The translations under genes were made by a program, and so were the position numbers. A stretch of 64,000 nucleotides of DNA from Armigeres subalbatus (taxonomy: Eukaryota > Arthropoda > Insecta > Diptera > Culicidae): contig NC_085141.1 in the NCBI RefSeq assembly GCF_024139115.2, forward strand, positions 129,393,822 to 129,457,821. The letters are read 5' to 3'. The notes under the pieces are model-generated. The model searched no databases. It was given only the letters and a program-made list of their open reading frames with translations, and had not been told where the DNA came from. Each line of letters begins with the position of its first letter. Position 1 is the first letter of the stretch. Positions 21,781-33,509 of this stretch are shown here, one piece after another.

Positions 21781-23150
21781 AAATATGGCACACCCTTTAT
21801 GATGCATAGAATTATCTTTTGTTACGCATGTAGATCTTAAGGCCTTACTCCAGGTTTGTGTTGGATGACCGACAACCTATGCCGTAGCAACATTGTATTC
21901 TAGGACTTAAAATGGGTATATACCACATTTGAAATCGATCGATTTATCTTTAATTACTCGTGTAGTCTCGTGGGGTTTCCAGTAACCTTGCGTGCAAAGG
22001 CGTAGGATTGTCAATCCGGAGATGGCAAGTTCGATTCTCGGTCCGGCCTAGGATGTTTTCGAGTTGGAAACTTTCTGGACACTCTGGCATAGTGTATCCA
22101 TTGAACTTGCCACACAAGATACATACTCATGCAATGGCGGGCAAAGAAAGGCTTTCGATTAATAACTGAGGAAATGCTTATAGAATACTAAGTTCAAAAG
22201 CATACCAAGTTCCAATTGGAATGCAGGGCCATCGAAGAAGAAGAAGAAGAAGAAGGAGAAGTACTCGTGTAGACCTGAGTACCTTCCTTAAAGGATTTTT
22301 TGGACCATATTCAAAAGAATTCGATTGATCTTTGGTTAATCATTTAGATCTTAAGGCCTAACTACAAGGATATCTTGGATGTCGGAAAAACTCTGCCGTT
22401 GACTCATTCTATTCTACACATCCGAAAGAGCAAGTGCCACATTATAAACAGTTCGACTGATCTTTAGTTGCGAGTGTAGATCTTTAGGCCTAACTCTAGT
22501 TAATTCTTGAATGACCCAGATTCTCTTACGGTGGCTCATTCTATTCTACACATCAAGAAGAGCATGTACCATAATTAAAACAGAACAGAATTGATTTTTA
22601 GTTACACGTGTAGATCAAAAGGGCATGTACCACACTTAAAACAGCCCGATAAATTTTTACTTGGTTACGCCAGTAGATCTTAAGGCGTAACTTCAGGGAT
22701 TTCTTGAATGACGCAGAATCTTTTACGTTGGCTCATTTCATATTATACATCCAAAAGGGCATGGCCAATAATCAAAACAATGCGATTGATCTTTAGTTTC
22801 GCGTGTAGATCTCAAAACCAAACTACAGGGATTTCTTAGATGATTGAAAACCTTTGCCGTTGACAGTCCGATAAATCTTTAGCTACGCTAGTAGATTTTA
22901 AGTCCTAACTCCATGGATTTTTTTGGATGGCCGAGAACCTCTGCCGTTAACTTATTATATTCTACGCCAGTAGATCTTTAGGCATTAATCCAGGAATTTC
23001 TTCAATGACCCAGAATCTTCTATGTTGGCTCATGCTGTTTTTGTACATCCAAAAGGGCATGTACCATAATTAAAACAATCCGATTGATCTTTAGTTACGC
23101 GTGTAGATCTTGAGGCCTAACTCCAGGGATTCCTTGAATGACCGAGAATA
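21781..23150 (+). repeat. Tandem satellite, ~133-bp unit with truncated copies
   Basis: Units carry TTAGTTACGCGTGTAGATCT, then GGCCTAACTCCAGGGATT and CATCCAAAAGGGCATGTACC. The GTAGATC anchor occurs at about 21831, 22345, 22477, 22611, 22674, 22806, 22892, 22971 and 23104. Complete intervals are 132-134 bp; three are shortened (63, 86 and 79 bp). A SINE inserted at 21966-22261 accounts for the wide gap after the first copy. No coding capacity. Confidence 0.85.
21966..22261 (+). mobile_element. Second tRNA-derived SINE family, complete, 11-bp target duplication
   Basis: The head (TTTCCAGTAACCTTGCGTGC; B box AGTTCGATTCTCGG) is followed by a body and a GAA/AAG triplet tail ending at 22261. TACTCGTGTAG flanks it at 21955-21965 and 22262-22272. 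The body's end (TAACTGAGGAAATGCTTATA, then GAATACTAAG) resembles the Feilai body, but the head differs, so this is a related family with another tRNA head. It disrupts a 133-bp satellite unit. Confidence 0.85.
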
Positions 23151-23660
23151 TTTGTTGACACATTTCTCAGACACGCCATCACGTTTCTCCCTTCGTCTCT
23201 CTTCTCGCTTTTCCTTTCTCTATTCTCTAATTTCACTACTTGCTTCCCACCTTGTACCTCTCACGTCTCGTTTCTCATTTCTCACATTCCATTTAACAAT
23301 TCTCATATTCCTCCTCTTACTTTTTCACTTCTCATTTCTCACACAAAGTATATCGATTATAACTTATCACATTCTTCTACTTGGTTTTCGCATTACACTG
23401 ATCACATCTTATTTCGAACTTCTTACTACTTGCGTATCGCTTCTCACTTCAAAATTCTCATTCTTTCGTCACGTTTCTCCCATCTCATCTCTCACATCTC
23501 AAATCCCAGTTTAAAATTCCCGATTGATTATAAAATTATTGAGTGGTTTTTAGTGGAATTCTCGATTCCTACTTCTCATTTGTTGTTTCTCACTTCTCAT
23601 CACTCATAAATTCTCACTCATCACTTTTCACTTTAAATTTCTCTCTTTTCAATTCTTATT
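23150..23660 (+). repeat. Polypyrimidine tract of CTTCTCA(C)-type units
   Basis: About 500 bp in which the plus strand is strongly biased to C and T, built of TTCTCACTTCTCATTT-like units with variable length. A 134-codon frame rich in Leu, Ser and Phe (23110-23514) is a by-product. Similar DNA lies at 47567-48365. Confidence 0.8.
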
Positions 23661-24093
23661 TTTTTACTTTTTAATTGATAATTGTTTTGAAAAAATATTA
23701 GTAGCACACGCCCTTATCATATTATAATTGATCTGAACGATTTTGGCGGGAAGGAAATTGTAAAATTAGCTTTTGCTTAAATAATTTATAAATAAATTAT
23801 GAACGTTTTATTTGGGCCAGCGATATTGTTACAAATTATTATTTTGCCGCAAATGTACCTGTAACAAAAAGACAATAAAAGTTATGTTGATAATAAAAAC
23901 CATATAGTGATTTTAAAATATTGATATTAAGTTCATCACTAGGGAAGCCGTATGACGAGTGAGAATTGAATCAAGAAGGTTAACATACAACAAGCACACT
24001 AACTTTATTCATATAATTACATATCCAGGATTTTTCAGACATTCAACATGAAGATGTTCAAACCATTCTACTCTTTTTATTTATATTAAGGTA
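23661..24093. other. Unique AT-rich sequence
   Basis: No feature recognised. Confidence 0.4.
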
Positions 24094-24979
24094 CACTGGG
24101 GGAAGTGGAAAAGGAAAAATCGATAGTGTATGTTTGAATTAGTGTAAAACCTGTTTAAATGATCTAAATGCGTTCAATCAAAGTGGGCTATCAAAAACTG
24201 TCAATTTGGCACCAACTGTGCGGTAATTCATACCATTTGGGTTGATTGAAATTTATGGAAATAGATTTTAAAATAAGGAGTTTTTTTCCACTTACCCTAG
24301 TGGGATGGGGTAAGTGGAAAACCCATGTTACCTTGACCTTCAACAGTGATGAGTAGTTACATATAACTAAAATCAAAACGGTAATTGCTCTGAGTATCTT
24401 TTGTGGAATAATTTCATTACCTTTACGGAATAGATCCTCAAGGAATTCTCGTAATAGCTGGGTTTGCCTTCTCGAACACTAAGTGTACGTAAAATCTATA
24501 TGTTCGCCAAAAAGATGAACTTTTTAAAGGAAAAATGGGACTTACAGGGTTATAAACTAATCAACTTAGTTTAACGAATTGAGATGATGTCTGTATGTGC
24601 GTATTTGTATGTATGTGAGTGCGCAAAGCACGTACAAAATTATCAGCTATTCTTAAGCACTTGTCCTTAACCAATTTGTTCGCAAAAAATGCATTCAACG
24701 GCTTGTTATGAATAAAAATTAGTGTGAATTATAGAATATATTTACCTATAAGTGCTATTTTAAACTTTCTTACAAATTTTTTTATATGTAAAACATGTGA
24801 AAGGCATCAATACCGATAGGTGTATTAGTCAGACATTTTCTCATTTATATTAGTCCAATCACCACTGGAATCACAATGATAACAAAGAAGGAACATATGA
24901 AGATTCACAGCTATCGAAATAAACCCTTGAGGGAAGAAAAAATTGCGTAATTAGAACATTACCCACTTCCCCCGCAGTG
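24094..24979. mobile_element. Nonautonomous TIR element (CACTG-GGGGAAGTGG ends)
   Basis: CACTGGGGGAAGTGG at 24094 and the reverse complement of CCACTTCCCCCGCAGTG ending at 24979 form imperfect terminal inverted repeats of about 17 bp. Related GGGGTAAGTGGAAAA motifs recur inside (about 24290-24322) and just outside (24990-25005). The 886-bp interior has no coding capacity. No target duplication could be read, so the superfamily is open. Confidence 0.5.
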
Positions 24980-26632
24980 TTTGATACCCGGGGTAAGTGT
25001 AAAATCTTTGAATTGTTTGCTTTCTTGGTACAAACGACTACTTTAATTGTATTATAATGATTACCTGTGATATAAATTCACTTGAAAAAAGGACAATTGG
25101 TGCAAATGAGAATTGATTTTATGAATGCAAAAATCAACTTTTCGCGAAACCTAAAATTACAGTTCAAGCGTTAACCGTGTTAGTGTATGTATTATACAAA
25201 TTTCAACATAGTATTAGTGTGAGCATCAAAGTATATTCTTGCATAATGTTATGATGTGGTAAAAACTGTAAAGTATGTACAATTCCAATTTTTCGAGTCG
25301 ATAGTTAATAACAAATTTTAGGATCTATTTATATCCGTTTAGATAACTAATAACAAAATTTAAGTTCTATTTTCACCCGTTTTTTCCATTACCTTCGTCA
25401 ATATCACTATAATAAAGTAATCAAAAAATCATACGCAATTGTCGATTTCTTTCGGAGTGTTTGAAAGTTTCAATAAGTATCATTGCTTTGTCTATATTTT
25501 CACAAGAAAACTTGGCCTGTGTCAAACAGCAAAGAAACGAGAATGAAATACTGTCTGTGTCTCGTTGGAATGTTGCACAGCCGGGTGTTATCGCCCATGT
25601 ACCGCGTTCGCCATGTTCGATTAATATTCTCTTCTGCATGACAGCACACGTCGCCAATAAGCTAGGTTCCAAGAAACGGTCCCTCACGTTGGAACCGTTT
25701 GTTGTTCCGGTAATGTGTCCCGTTGGTAATAATATCTCCACCGTCCTCCGTTGGAAGGGGGCGCACTATCGTCCTTGTTTCTGCTGTCTGACGGTGGACC
25801 AACATCAGCATCGCACACGTGTGGATGGGGCTCAATAATTTGAAATTTTCTATGACGGCAGCTTCTCGTGGACGGGGTGCGTTGCCACAGTACACAACGG
25901 CAAGATGGGAAGGACGTTTAATAAGTGCGTGTAGTGCCGCAGCAACGACGACGATGCCGGCGACCAGGGCGGCGATAGAGTTCACATATCGTAGGAGTTG
26001 GAATGTTTGCGTTTTAGTCGAAGCAGTAAAGGGAAGATAGTGTTGTTGTGCATATATTGGGTTGGTTGACTGGTTGCTGGTTGGGGCTGTATCATCTTCG
26101 CCAACCGTTGCCAGCGACGACGACGCCATCATCGTCATCGGCGTGTAGATTGGATATTTTGTTTATCCAGAATGTCGGGACAGAACATGGCGGTTGTTGG
26201 CTTCAATTTAATTTAATGGTCGTTCTCTGATGGTATTTTTACTCATAGTGTAGTGTACGGCACTAGAAGGGATGATCGTCGGTACGTATCTACACATAGA
26301 TACGCCGTGGTGGTTATGTGCAACATTGCCCTGGAAAACAGGCTTTGATGGCGGTGTAGATTGTTTAAGAAGAACGTTTGAAAATGGCAGCAAAACTATC
26401 ACCCTATATTAAAATATAAATGCTTATAAAAATTAGCTCAAACATTTACCAATAAATAATAGAATATTGTATTTCAATAAATGTGGGGAAGGTTTTATTT
26501 CTTTTCCATACTTATAAAAAAGAATAAAGAATGAACTAATTCGAAATTTTTTAATTTTTTTAATCGAATTCCCAAGGCAATAGAAAAAGGGCGTTTTCAA
26601 TAGTTCCACATTCTGGTAGCGACTTATGCTGC
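24980..26632. other. Unique sequence, weak coding-like frames only
   Basis: The region 25540-26170 is richer in G+C, with ACGACGACG and GCAGCAACG triplets. A 158-codon minus-strand frame (25662-26138) contains a hydrophobic stretch (SIAALVAGIVVVAAALHALI) but overlaps comparable frames on the other strand and matches no family I know. It may be noncoding; an exon of an unseen gene cannot be excluded. Confidence 0.2.
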
Positions 26633-26847
26633 CCATGATCGCACATTTGTAACACTCGCATTTTTGTTTATTTTGTAAAAAGCCTGTGAATCGTTCAGAA
26701 AGCTCAATTTACTGCATCTAATCCCGCAACAGTGAAATAGGCTTTACTATCTTGCTAATCTGTGGCAAACTGGAAATAATTGTGTTTGTGGGGAGGACGA
26801 TTTACAAAATCAACCAAAATGCAAATGTTACAAATATGCGATCATGG
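26633..26847. mobile_element. Foldback MITE with ~45-bp inverted arms
   Basis: CCATGATCGCACATTTGTAA and the following bases to about 26680 recur in reverse complement at 26800-26847, with about 80% matching by eye. The centre of about 115 bp is noncoding. No target duplication was resolved. Confidence 0.7.
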
Positions 26848-28309
26848 TCAGTATGTCATATCTTATTGTGAACCCCAGCTGATTTTGCAGTGCACTTTTG
26901 AGTAATTCTCTTGACCCATACTACGACTTTTCATAGGACGTATTAGTACTATCCCACTTAACTCCTTCAGCCATGTGGCAGTTTATCCCACGTAATACAC
27001 TATTTAGTGCTTTAAAATCTGCAAATGTGTCATTCTGAGAGCTTCCTAAAGCAACAAACAACACGTTTCTGGAATTTGACGAACCGCGCTTATGATAATA
27101 CCTACGGTGTTGTACGTAGAAATGCATAAATGTAAAAAGCTTTCCCCAAGAGCGCTACTTATCATCGGGTAGCTCTACAGATCCAGCTGGCTTGCCGGCT
27201 TTCGAAGTATAGATAGACCAAAAATGGCATTTGTTTGCGTTAGATACCCACGTATGTGCCAATTTTTTCTTCCATCAATCTGTAGAACATTATGAAGTGA
27301 AGAGAGCGTTCCATTGCCCTGGCGTTGTCTGCATACGCACCAAAATGAAGAGTCAACACTTTCCGGTGTCAAATCCCATTCGCTTGGGAACGAGGCAGAT
27401 ATTTGCTGTCTGCTAGGATTTTCTTTTACCTCGACCCGGCGTTCAGGCTTGGGCGTCACGATGGATGGGTAGATGGATGGATTCGAAGCAATCTCCGAGG
27501 AATCGATTCTCGGAGTGTAATTTCTCGCTTATATAATCTTCACCGAGGGTTGGACTAATGCAAACGAATGTTTATGTTTATTCCGGAAGATGCTGTCAAA
27601 GTAAACGTAATGCGAAATTAGTTTTATCATTTTACTCCCTTTTTTTCGCGGTGGCTGTTTTTGCGAAATCAACTGTCTCTCTAGAGGAATTTCTAATAAC
27701 CCGCGTATGCCAAAATGATGTATGCAAATTGACAACAAGTGCCGAAGAGGGGAACATTCTCCGCTGTTGATGCGGCTTGGTAGGTGTATGAGCGAAACAC
27801 ACGCCACTTTCGCAGTAGATAAGATACAGTTCAATGACTTTGGTAATGTGAAATCAGAAACATCGGCACCCCATTTTTGAGCTTTTGTGCGAATCTTAGA
27901 ATCTAACTGGGGTGGGATGCATCAAACTCTATAAAAATAAATTACTATGATACTAAGCCAAAAGTTAGCCGAAAAGGTAAAATATAGTGCTAAAAGCTCT
28001 TTCAATTAAAACAATCAAATCAAAAAGTAATTGAAGACCCTTGCGGTGGAACTACGGAAAACAAGTTATTCTGTGAAAAAGCAATATAACACCAAATGAT
28101 ATGACGACATGTTACTTATCGACCTATCTTTTATTAGCATTGCAATTTCTATAGGAAGCAATACAAATGCTATCATTGCCAACCAGACATTGGAGTAATA
28201 AACTGTTAACGTATTGATGTCATTTTCTGTTTGTTTATAGTAGTCATCACTTATATTGAAAGGCTGTACAGTGTACACCCATGGGCCAGTTTTCTAAATA
28301 ATAAAAACT
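26848..28309. other. Unique sequence
   Basis: No gene recognised. A 70-codon minus-strand frame at 28066-28278 includes a hydrophobic stretch (VWLAMIAFVLLPIEIAML) that could suggest a membrane-protein exon, but there is no family match or splice evidence. The rest is AT-rich spacer. Confidence 0.25.
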
Positions 28310-30470
28310 CTCAGGGTGGTGTTCAAGACACTATCAGCTATCAAAACCCACCCCAACAGATCCCTTGGATACCTCCCAAGAAATGTTGTATTGATATTTC
28401 TGCTTTTCAATACACTGAAGGCCATCCAAAACGTTCTTGAGTTCAGGTCGTCAGATCTACAATCAAATAGAAGCGCAATGGTTGTTTCAAAACAAGCTCA
28501 GGTCATCTTTCCCAGTTCAAAGAAAGCAAATGACTTACTGGATTTTTTGCGTGTCGCATAATGACATTCTAGAATGCGCGAAATGTTCTGAAGTTCGGCT
28601 CGTAAGACCTACGCAACAACGGCCTCAAACATGTTTTCGCCAGCTAACAAAACCCTTCCCAACAGACCCTTGGATACCTGCCAAGAAATGTTGTACCGAT
28701 CTTTCTGCATTTCAATTCACAGGCCATCCAAAACGTTCTTGAGTCCAGGTCGTCAGATATACAATCAAATTGAAACGTAGTGCCCCATAATGACATTCTA
28801 GAATGCGTGAAATGTTTTGAAGTTCGGCTCGTAAGACCTACGCAACAACGGTCTCCAAAATGATTTCATCAGCTTTAAAAACCATTCCTAACAGATCGTT
28901 GGATACCTGCCAAGAAACGATATACCGATCTTCCTGCATTTCAATACACTGAAGGCCATCCAAAACGTTCTTGAGTTCAGGTCGTCAGATCTACAATCAA
29001 ATAGAAACGCAATGGTTGTTTCAAAACAAGCTCAGGTTTTGGATGGCCTTCAATGTTTTGAAGTGCAGAAAGATCGGTATAACGTTTCTTGGCAGGTATC
29101 CAAGGAGCTGTTGAAAAGGGTTTTGATAGCTGCCGAAACCATTTTCGAGGCCGTTGTTGGTCTTACGAGCTGAACTTCAGATCATTTCGCGAATTCTAGA
29201 ATGTCATCATGGGGCAGGCAGAAAAAATTTCCAATAAGTTATTTGATTTCTTTGAACTGGGAAAGATGACCTGAGCTTGATTGGAAACAACCATTGCGCT
29301 TCTATTTGATTGTAAATCTGACGATCTGAACTCAAGAGGGTTTTGGATGGCCTTCAGTGTATTTAAATGCTGAAAGATCGTTATAACGTTTCTTGGTCGG
29401 TATCCAAGGATCTGTTAAGAAGGGTTTTGATAGCTGCCGAAAACAGTTTAGAGGCCGTTGTTGCGTAAATCTTACGACCGAACTTAAGAACATTTCGCGC
29501 ATTCTAGAATGTCATTACGGGGCACGCAGAAAAATTTCCAATAAGTCATTTGATTTCTTTGAACGGGCAGGATGACCTGAGCTTGATTTGAAACAAGCAT
29601 TGCACTTTTACTTGATTGTAGATTTGACGACCTGAACTCAAGAACGTTTCGGATGGCCTTCAGTGTATTGAAATGCAGAAAGATCGGTACAACATTTCTT
29701 GGCAGGTATCCAAGGATCTCTTGGGAAGGGTTTTGATAGCTGCCGAAAATATCTTGAAGGCCGTTGTTGCGTAGGTCTTACGAGCCGAACTTCAGAACAT
29801 TTCGCACATGAATGTCATGTTTTGTAGGGGCCCTCCTTAGCCGTGTGGTAAGATACGTGGCTACAAAGCAAGACCATGCTGAGGGTGGCTGGGTTCGGTT
29901 CCCGGTGCCGGTCTAGACAGTTTTCGGAAATTGTCTCGACTTTCCTGGGCATAAAAGTATTATCGTGTTAGCCTGATGATATACGAATGCAGAAATGGTA
30001 ACTTGGCTTAGAAACCTCGCAGTTAATAACTACGGAAGTGCTTAATGAACACTAAGCTGCGAAGCGGCGATGCCCCAGTGGGGGGTGTCAGAAGAAGAAG
30101 AATATCATTATGCGGCACGCAAATAAAATTCTAATAAGTAATTTGCTTCCTTTGAACTGGGCAGGATGACCTGAGCTTGTTTTGAAACAACCATTGCGTT
30201 TCTACTTGATTGTGGATCTGACGACCTGAACTCAAGAACGTTTTGGATGGCCTTCAGTGTATTGAAATGCAGAAAGATCAGTGCAACATTTCTTGGCAGG
30301 TATCCAAGGATCTTTTGGGAACGGTTTTGATAGCTGCCGAAAACATTTTCGAGGCCGTTGTTGCATAGGTCTTACGAGCCGAACTTCAGAACATTTCGCG
30401 CATTCTAGAATATCACTATGGGGCACGCAGAAAAATTTCCTATGAGTCATTTGATATCTTTGAACTGAGT
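28310..30470. repeat. Satellite of ~305-bp units in two opposed blocks
   Basis: Units run in reverse orientation at 28310-29035 and forward at 29036-30470. Using GGATGGCC as anchor, forward copies begin at about 29041, 29345, 29651 and 30245, which is about 305 bp apart after allowing for the SINE at 29819-30100. Reverse anchors are at about 28421, 28723 and 28955. Each unit includes TTTCTTGGCAGGTATCCAAG, TTACGAGCCGAACTTCAGAA and CTGAACTCAAGAACGTTTTG. The two halves of a unit share a similar core, so 305 bp looks like a dimer of about 152 bp. Confidence 0.85.
29819..30100 (+). mobile_element. Feilai-type SINE inside the 305-bp satellite
   Basis: Head TAGCCGTGTGGTAAGATACG, then TACAAAGCAAGACC and B box GGGTTCGGTTCCCGG; body with ATAAAAGTATTATCGTGTTA; tail GAAGAAGAAG. 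Flanks AATGTCAT (29811-29818) and AATATCAT (30101-30108) fit an 8-bp target duplication with one change. The interrupted satellite unit resumes directly afterwards. Confidence 0.85.
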
Positions 30471-31506
30471 CGGATGCACTCTGTAGTATTTTAATGTGCA
30501 CATTACCTTTCGCTCCTATGGTAGAATTCAAGACCTGAAATCACGGATATTTTGGATGAACTGGAATGCTCCAAAACAGTATCTCCTACACATAAAATTG
30601 ATTACATATAAGTCTACAGTTTTTTTGTGATATTTTTCCCTCCTGTCTAGCACAATTTGGTTTATTTCGTGGCCAGATTTTATTAAATATATAACCATGA
30701 CGCTTATATCAGAGATATGGCTTTAAATATCGGTAATTAAAGTAATTAGATAACTTGGAAACGTTCAAAACCACTTCTACTTGATATATTTCATGTATCT
30801 ACTTTATTTTATGACGCCGGAACTTTATTGCACTTGATTACTGGAGAAATTTGGCCATCATAGCAAAAATTAAGGAAAAAAACACAGACATTTTCAAAAC
30901 TCTTGAACGCGGGGAGGGGTCTAGCAGGGCACCTATGTCAAAAGAAAGCTCTACTAATTCCCTTTGAGAAAAGTCTGGGATCATGAAATTTGGTCAACGC
31001 TTCACTGAGAACGAGCATTTTGAAGGAGGTGACTATCGTCCCAGCATTTTAAGGGTTAACTTAGTATCAAGGATCCATGAAATTTAGTAAATGCTGCAAT
31101 AATATTTCGCATCGGAGCCGAAATTTGTAATTGACTGATGACACTTCAAATTTAATGCACTGAACTGTTTTACGTAGTTTACGGCACAGTGTCGTGTCTT
31201 GTACACAACCCTTCTAATTATTGGTCAAGCGATACTTCAATACGCCTGGCGAACGCCTGTCCACGTGGAACAACATAAGCAACAACACTCGTTTGCCGGA
31301 GCACCAAGAACCCAGCAGAGCAGTTATGAGAATTGTACCTTACAGGAGGCATCCCACAGCTGGGCCCCCGACGCCTCGCCAGTCCTCACGCATTATGAGA
31401 ACCTCCTTGACCTACAATAGAGAACATCACACATATATCAATCCGGATGTGCTTCTAAGTGGTTAATCTATTGTTACCTACAGTGGACTCCGGACGTGTA
31501 GTGGAT
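30471..31506. other. Unique sequence
   Basis: No recognised gene. The interval 31190-31490 is GC-richer with two overlapping short plus-strand frames; no domain is seen. Confidence 0.35.
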
Positions 31507-31864
31507 GTTTTCAAGGGTTGTATACTATTTCACCGAAAAACATTTCGCGGAATTTTTTTTCGCGGTACGACATTCCGCGGAATGTATCAACTCTCCGAAA
31601 CACATTTCGCGGAATGCACCTTTTTTCCGAAAGACATTTCGCGGAATGTACCTTTTCACCGAAAATCATTCCGCGGAATGCCATTTGGCGGAATTCAGTT
31701 AGAATAATTATCATTTCAATAATTTTCAGTATACAATTTCTTAAACCCGTACCCGACCCGAACCCGATATTGTACAAATTTTTCAAACCCGAACCCATCG
31801 GGTACGGATTCGACTCGGGTTGCGGGTTTCAAAACCTGAAACCCCACCATATCTACGGCCCGTT

Positions 31865-32590
31865 ATAAGGCGAAAGGAGTTGCTAATGTTTTCTTTCAAA
31901 GAACACGTCTTCCCATTTTAAGGCGAAGAGAGGGGTTACGCCTTCTTCAAACGGATGCATTTGTTCGGTATAAGGCGAAAGGAGTCGATAATGTCTTCTG
32001 TAAAAGAACGCGTCTGTCCGGTATAAGGCGAAGGGAGGGGTAACGCCTTCTTTAAATGGATGCATCTGCCTGGTATAAGGCGAAGGGAGGGGTAACGCCT
32101 TCTTTAAATAGATGCATCTGCCCGGTATAAGGCGAAGGGAGGGGTAACGCCTTCTTTAAATAGATGCATCTGCCCGGTATAAGGCGAACGGAGGGGTAAT
32201 GCCTTCTTTAAATGGATGCATCTGCCCGGTATGAGGCGAAGGCAGGATGGATGCATCTGCCCGGTATAAGGCGGAGGGAGGGGCAACGCCTTCTTTAAAT
32301 AGATGCATCTGCCCGGTATAAGGCGAACGGAGGGGTAATGCCTTCTTTAAAAGAATGCGTCTGCCCAGTATAAGGCGAATGGAGAGGTAACGCCTTCTTT
32401 AAATGGATGCATCGTCCCTGTATAAGGCGAAGGGAGGGGTAACGCCTTCTTTAAATAGATGCATCTGTCTGGTATATGGCGATAGGAGTTGATAATGCCT
32501 TCTTTAAAAGAATGCGTCTGCCCGGTATAAGGCGAAGGGAAGGGTAACGCCTTCTTTAAATGGATGTATCTGCCCGATATAAGGGGCAAT
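31865..32590 (+). repeat. 52-bp minisatellite, about 14 copies
   Basis: The unit contains GGTATAAGGCGAAGGGAGGG, GTAACGCCTTCTTTAAATGG and ATGCATCTGCCC. Successive ATAAGGCGA anchors are 52 bp apart over most of the array (for example 32023, 32075, 32127, 32179), with one shortened unit near 32231-32265. Each unit holds the inverted pair AAGGCG/CGCCTT. Minus-strand frames across it are repeat artefacts. It lies inside the foldback element. Confidence 0.9.
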
Positions 32591-32620
32591 TGAAATTTTG
32601 AAATCTTCTTCTAAATATTC

Positions 32621-32861
32621 TGGGAGGCGTTCCTTAGCCGTGCGGGAAGATGCGTGACTGCCAAGCAAGACTATGCTGAAAGAGGCTAGGTTCAGCTTCT
32701 GGCCCGGTCTAGGAAATTTATCGAAAAAAAATTTCGGCTTTTATAAAAGGTTCAACGTGTTAATCTCGTGTTAAACGAATGCAAAACAGAATGGAGCTTG
32801 GCTTAGAGGCCTCGCAGGTAATAATTGTGGGAATGCTGAATGAACAAAGGCTATTATTATT
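32621..32861 (+). mobile_element. Diverged Feilai-related SINE with ATT tail
   Basis: A degraded tRNA-like head (TTAGCCGTGCGGGAAGATGC, GGTTCAGCTTCTGG at the B-box position) and body (AATCTCGTGTTAAACGAATG, GGCTTAGAGGCCTCGCAGGT), ending in TATTATTATTA instead of an AAG triplet. AATATTC repeats at 32614-32620 and 32862-32868. The most diverged copy of the family here, inserted near the right arm of the foldback element. Confidence 0.7.
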
Positions 32862-33054
32862 AATATTCCGCGAAATGGTGCATTCCGCGAAATGGTACAT
32901 TCCGCCAAAAGTCATTCGGGGAAAAGGTACAAACCGCCAAATGTCGTACCGCGAAAAGTTACAAACCGCCAAATGTTATTCCACGAAATGTTCAACCGCG
33001 AAAATGAATTCCGCGAAAAAGTTTTCGGTGAAATTTTATACAATCGTTTTCAAG

Positions 33055-33509
33055 AGCTACTGATTTTTTGAAAATAAGCATTGTTTAAGCACTGTATTTT
33101 TTTTGGTTCGAAGCCTAAATAGCGCTATGTAATGTAGGAGATGCATAACAGGGATTAATTGTCTGAAATTTGGGTTTGTAATCTTAATTAATCTAATCTC
33201 GCACTTGTGTAGCGCCTCTACTTGGAAGCATCCTGGAAAATGATGGTACAAATCTCCCAAATTGAGGTGAACGTGCCCCTGGAGCCGACGTTCTGATACC
33301 TGAATGACGGTTTATGCATTTTGTTATTTTGACAATGTTGTTTCATAAGGGCGAAAGTCGCAAAAGGGATTAATCACTTTTTCGCAAATTCCTCAACAAT
33401 AAGGACTGCTCCCAGCCAACTACCATCTGGAACTGCTTGAGCTACGCGCCTTCTTTGGAACAGAAATGGCAAAAATGAATAAAAGGGTGCAATATTTGTG
33501 AAATTTGCA
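33055..33509. other. Unique sequence
   Basis: No gene. CATAAGGGCGAAAGTCGC at about 33346 resembles the subterminal motif of the MITE at 52546, but no inverted partner was found. Confidence 0.35.

Larger units (their letters stand above)
31516..33045. mobile_element. Foldback element with 9-bp target duplication and internal minisatellite
   Basis: The ends at 31516-31710 and about 32862-33045 are inverted copies. Each starts G(G/A)TTGTATA, continues with ATTTCACCGAAAA, then carries several CATTTCGCGGAATG-like palindromes. GTTTTCAAG flanks the element exactly at 31507-31515 and 33046-33054. Terminal inverted repeats with a 9-bp duplication suggest the Mutator-like (MULE) superfamily; this is inference, as no transposase is present. 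The interior contains a 52-bp minisatellite and a SINE. Confidence 0.75.

Noticed and set aside
20150..23150. CRISPR-like regular repeats
   Set aside because: Units are 133-153 bp with no repeat/spacer alternation, and the genome is eukaryotic; these are satellites.
23110..23514. 134-codon Ser/Leu/Phe-rich frame
   Set aside because: Lies over a polypyrimidine tract; the composition is explained by CTT/CTC/TCT codons.
25662..26138. 158-codon minus-strand frame with a hydrophobic stretch
   Set aside because: Competing frames of similar length on the other strand, no recognised family, no splice or promoter context. Kept only as a remark in the spacer entry.
28066..28278. 70-codon minus-strand frame with a possible membrane segment
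   Set aside because: Too short, no family resemblance, no supporting splice signals.
31883..32589. Minus-strand frames with a TGQMHPFKEGVTPPFAL repeat
   Set aside because: Artefact of the 52-bp minisatellite. The frames shift from unit to unit because 52 is not divisible by three.
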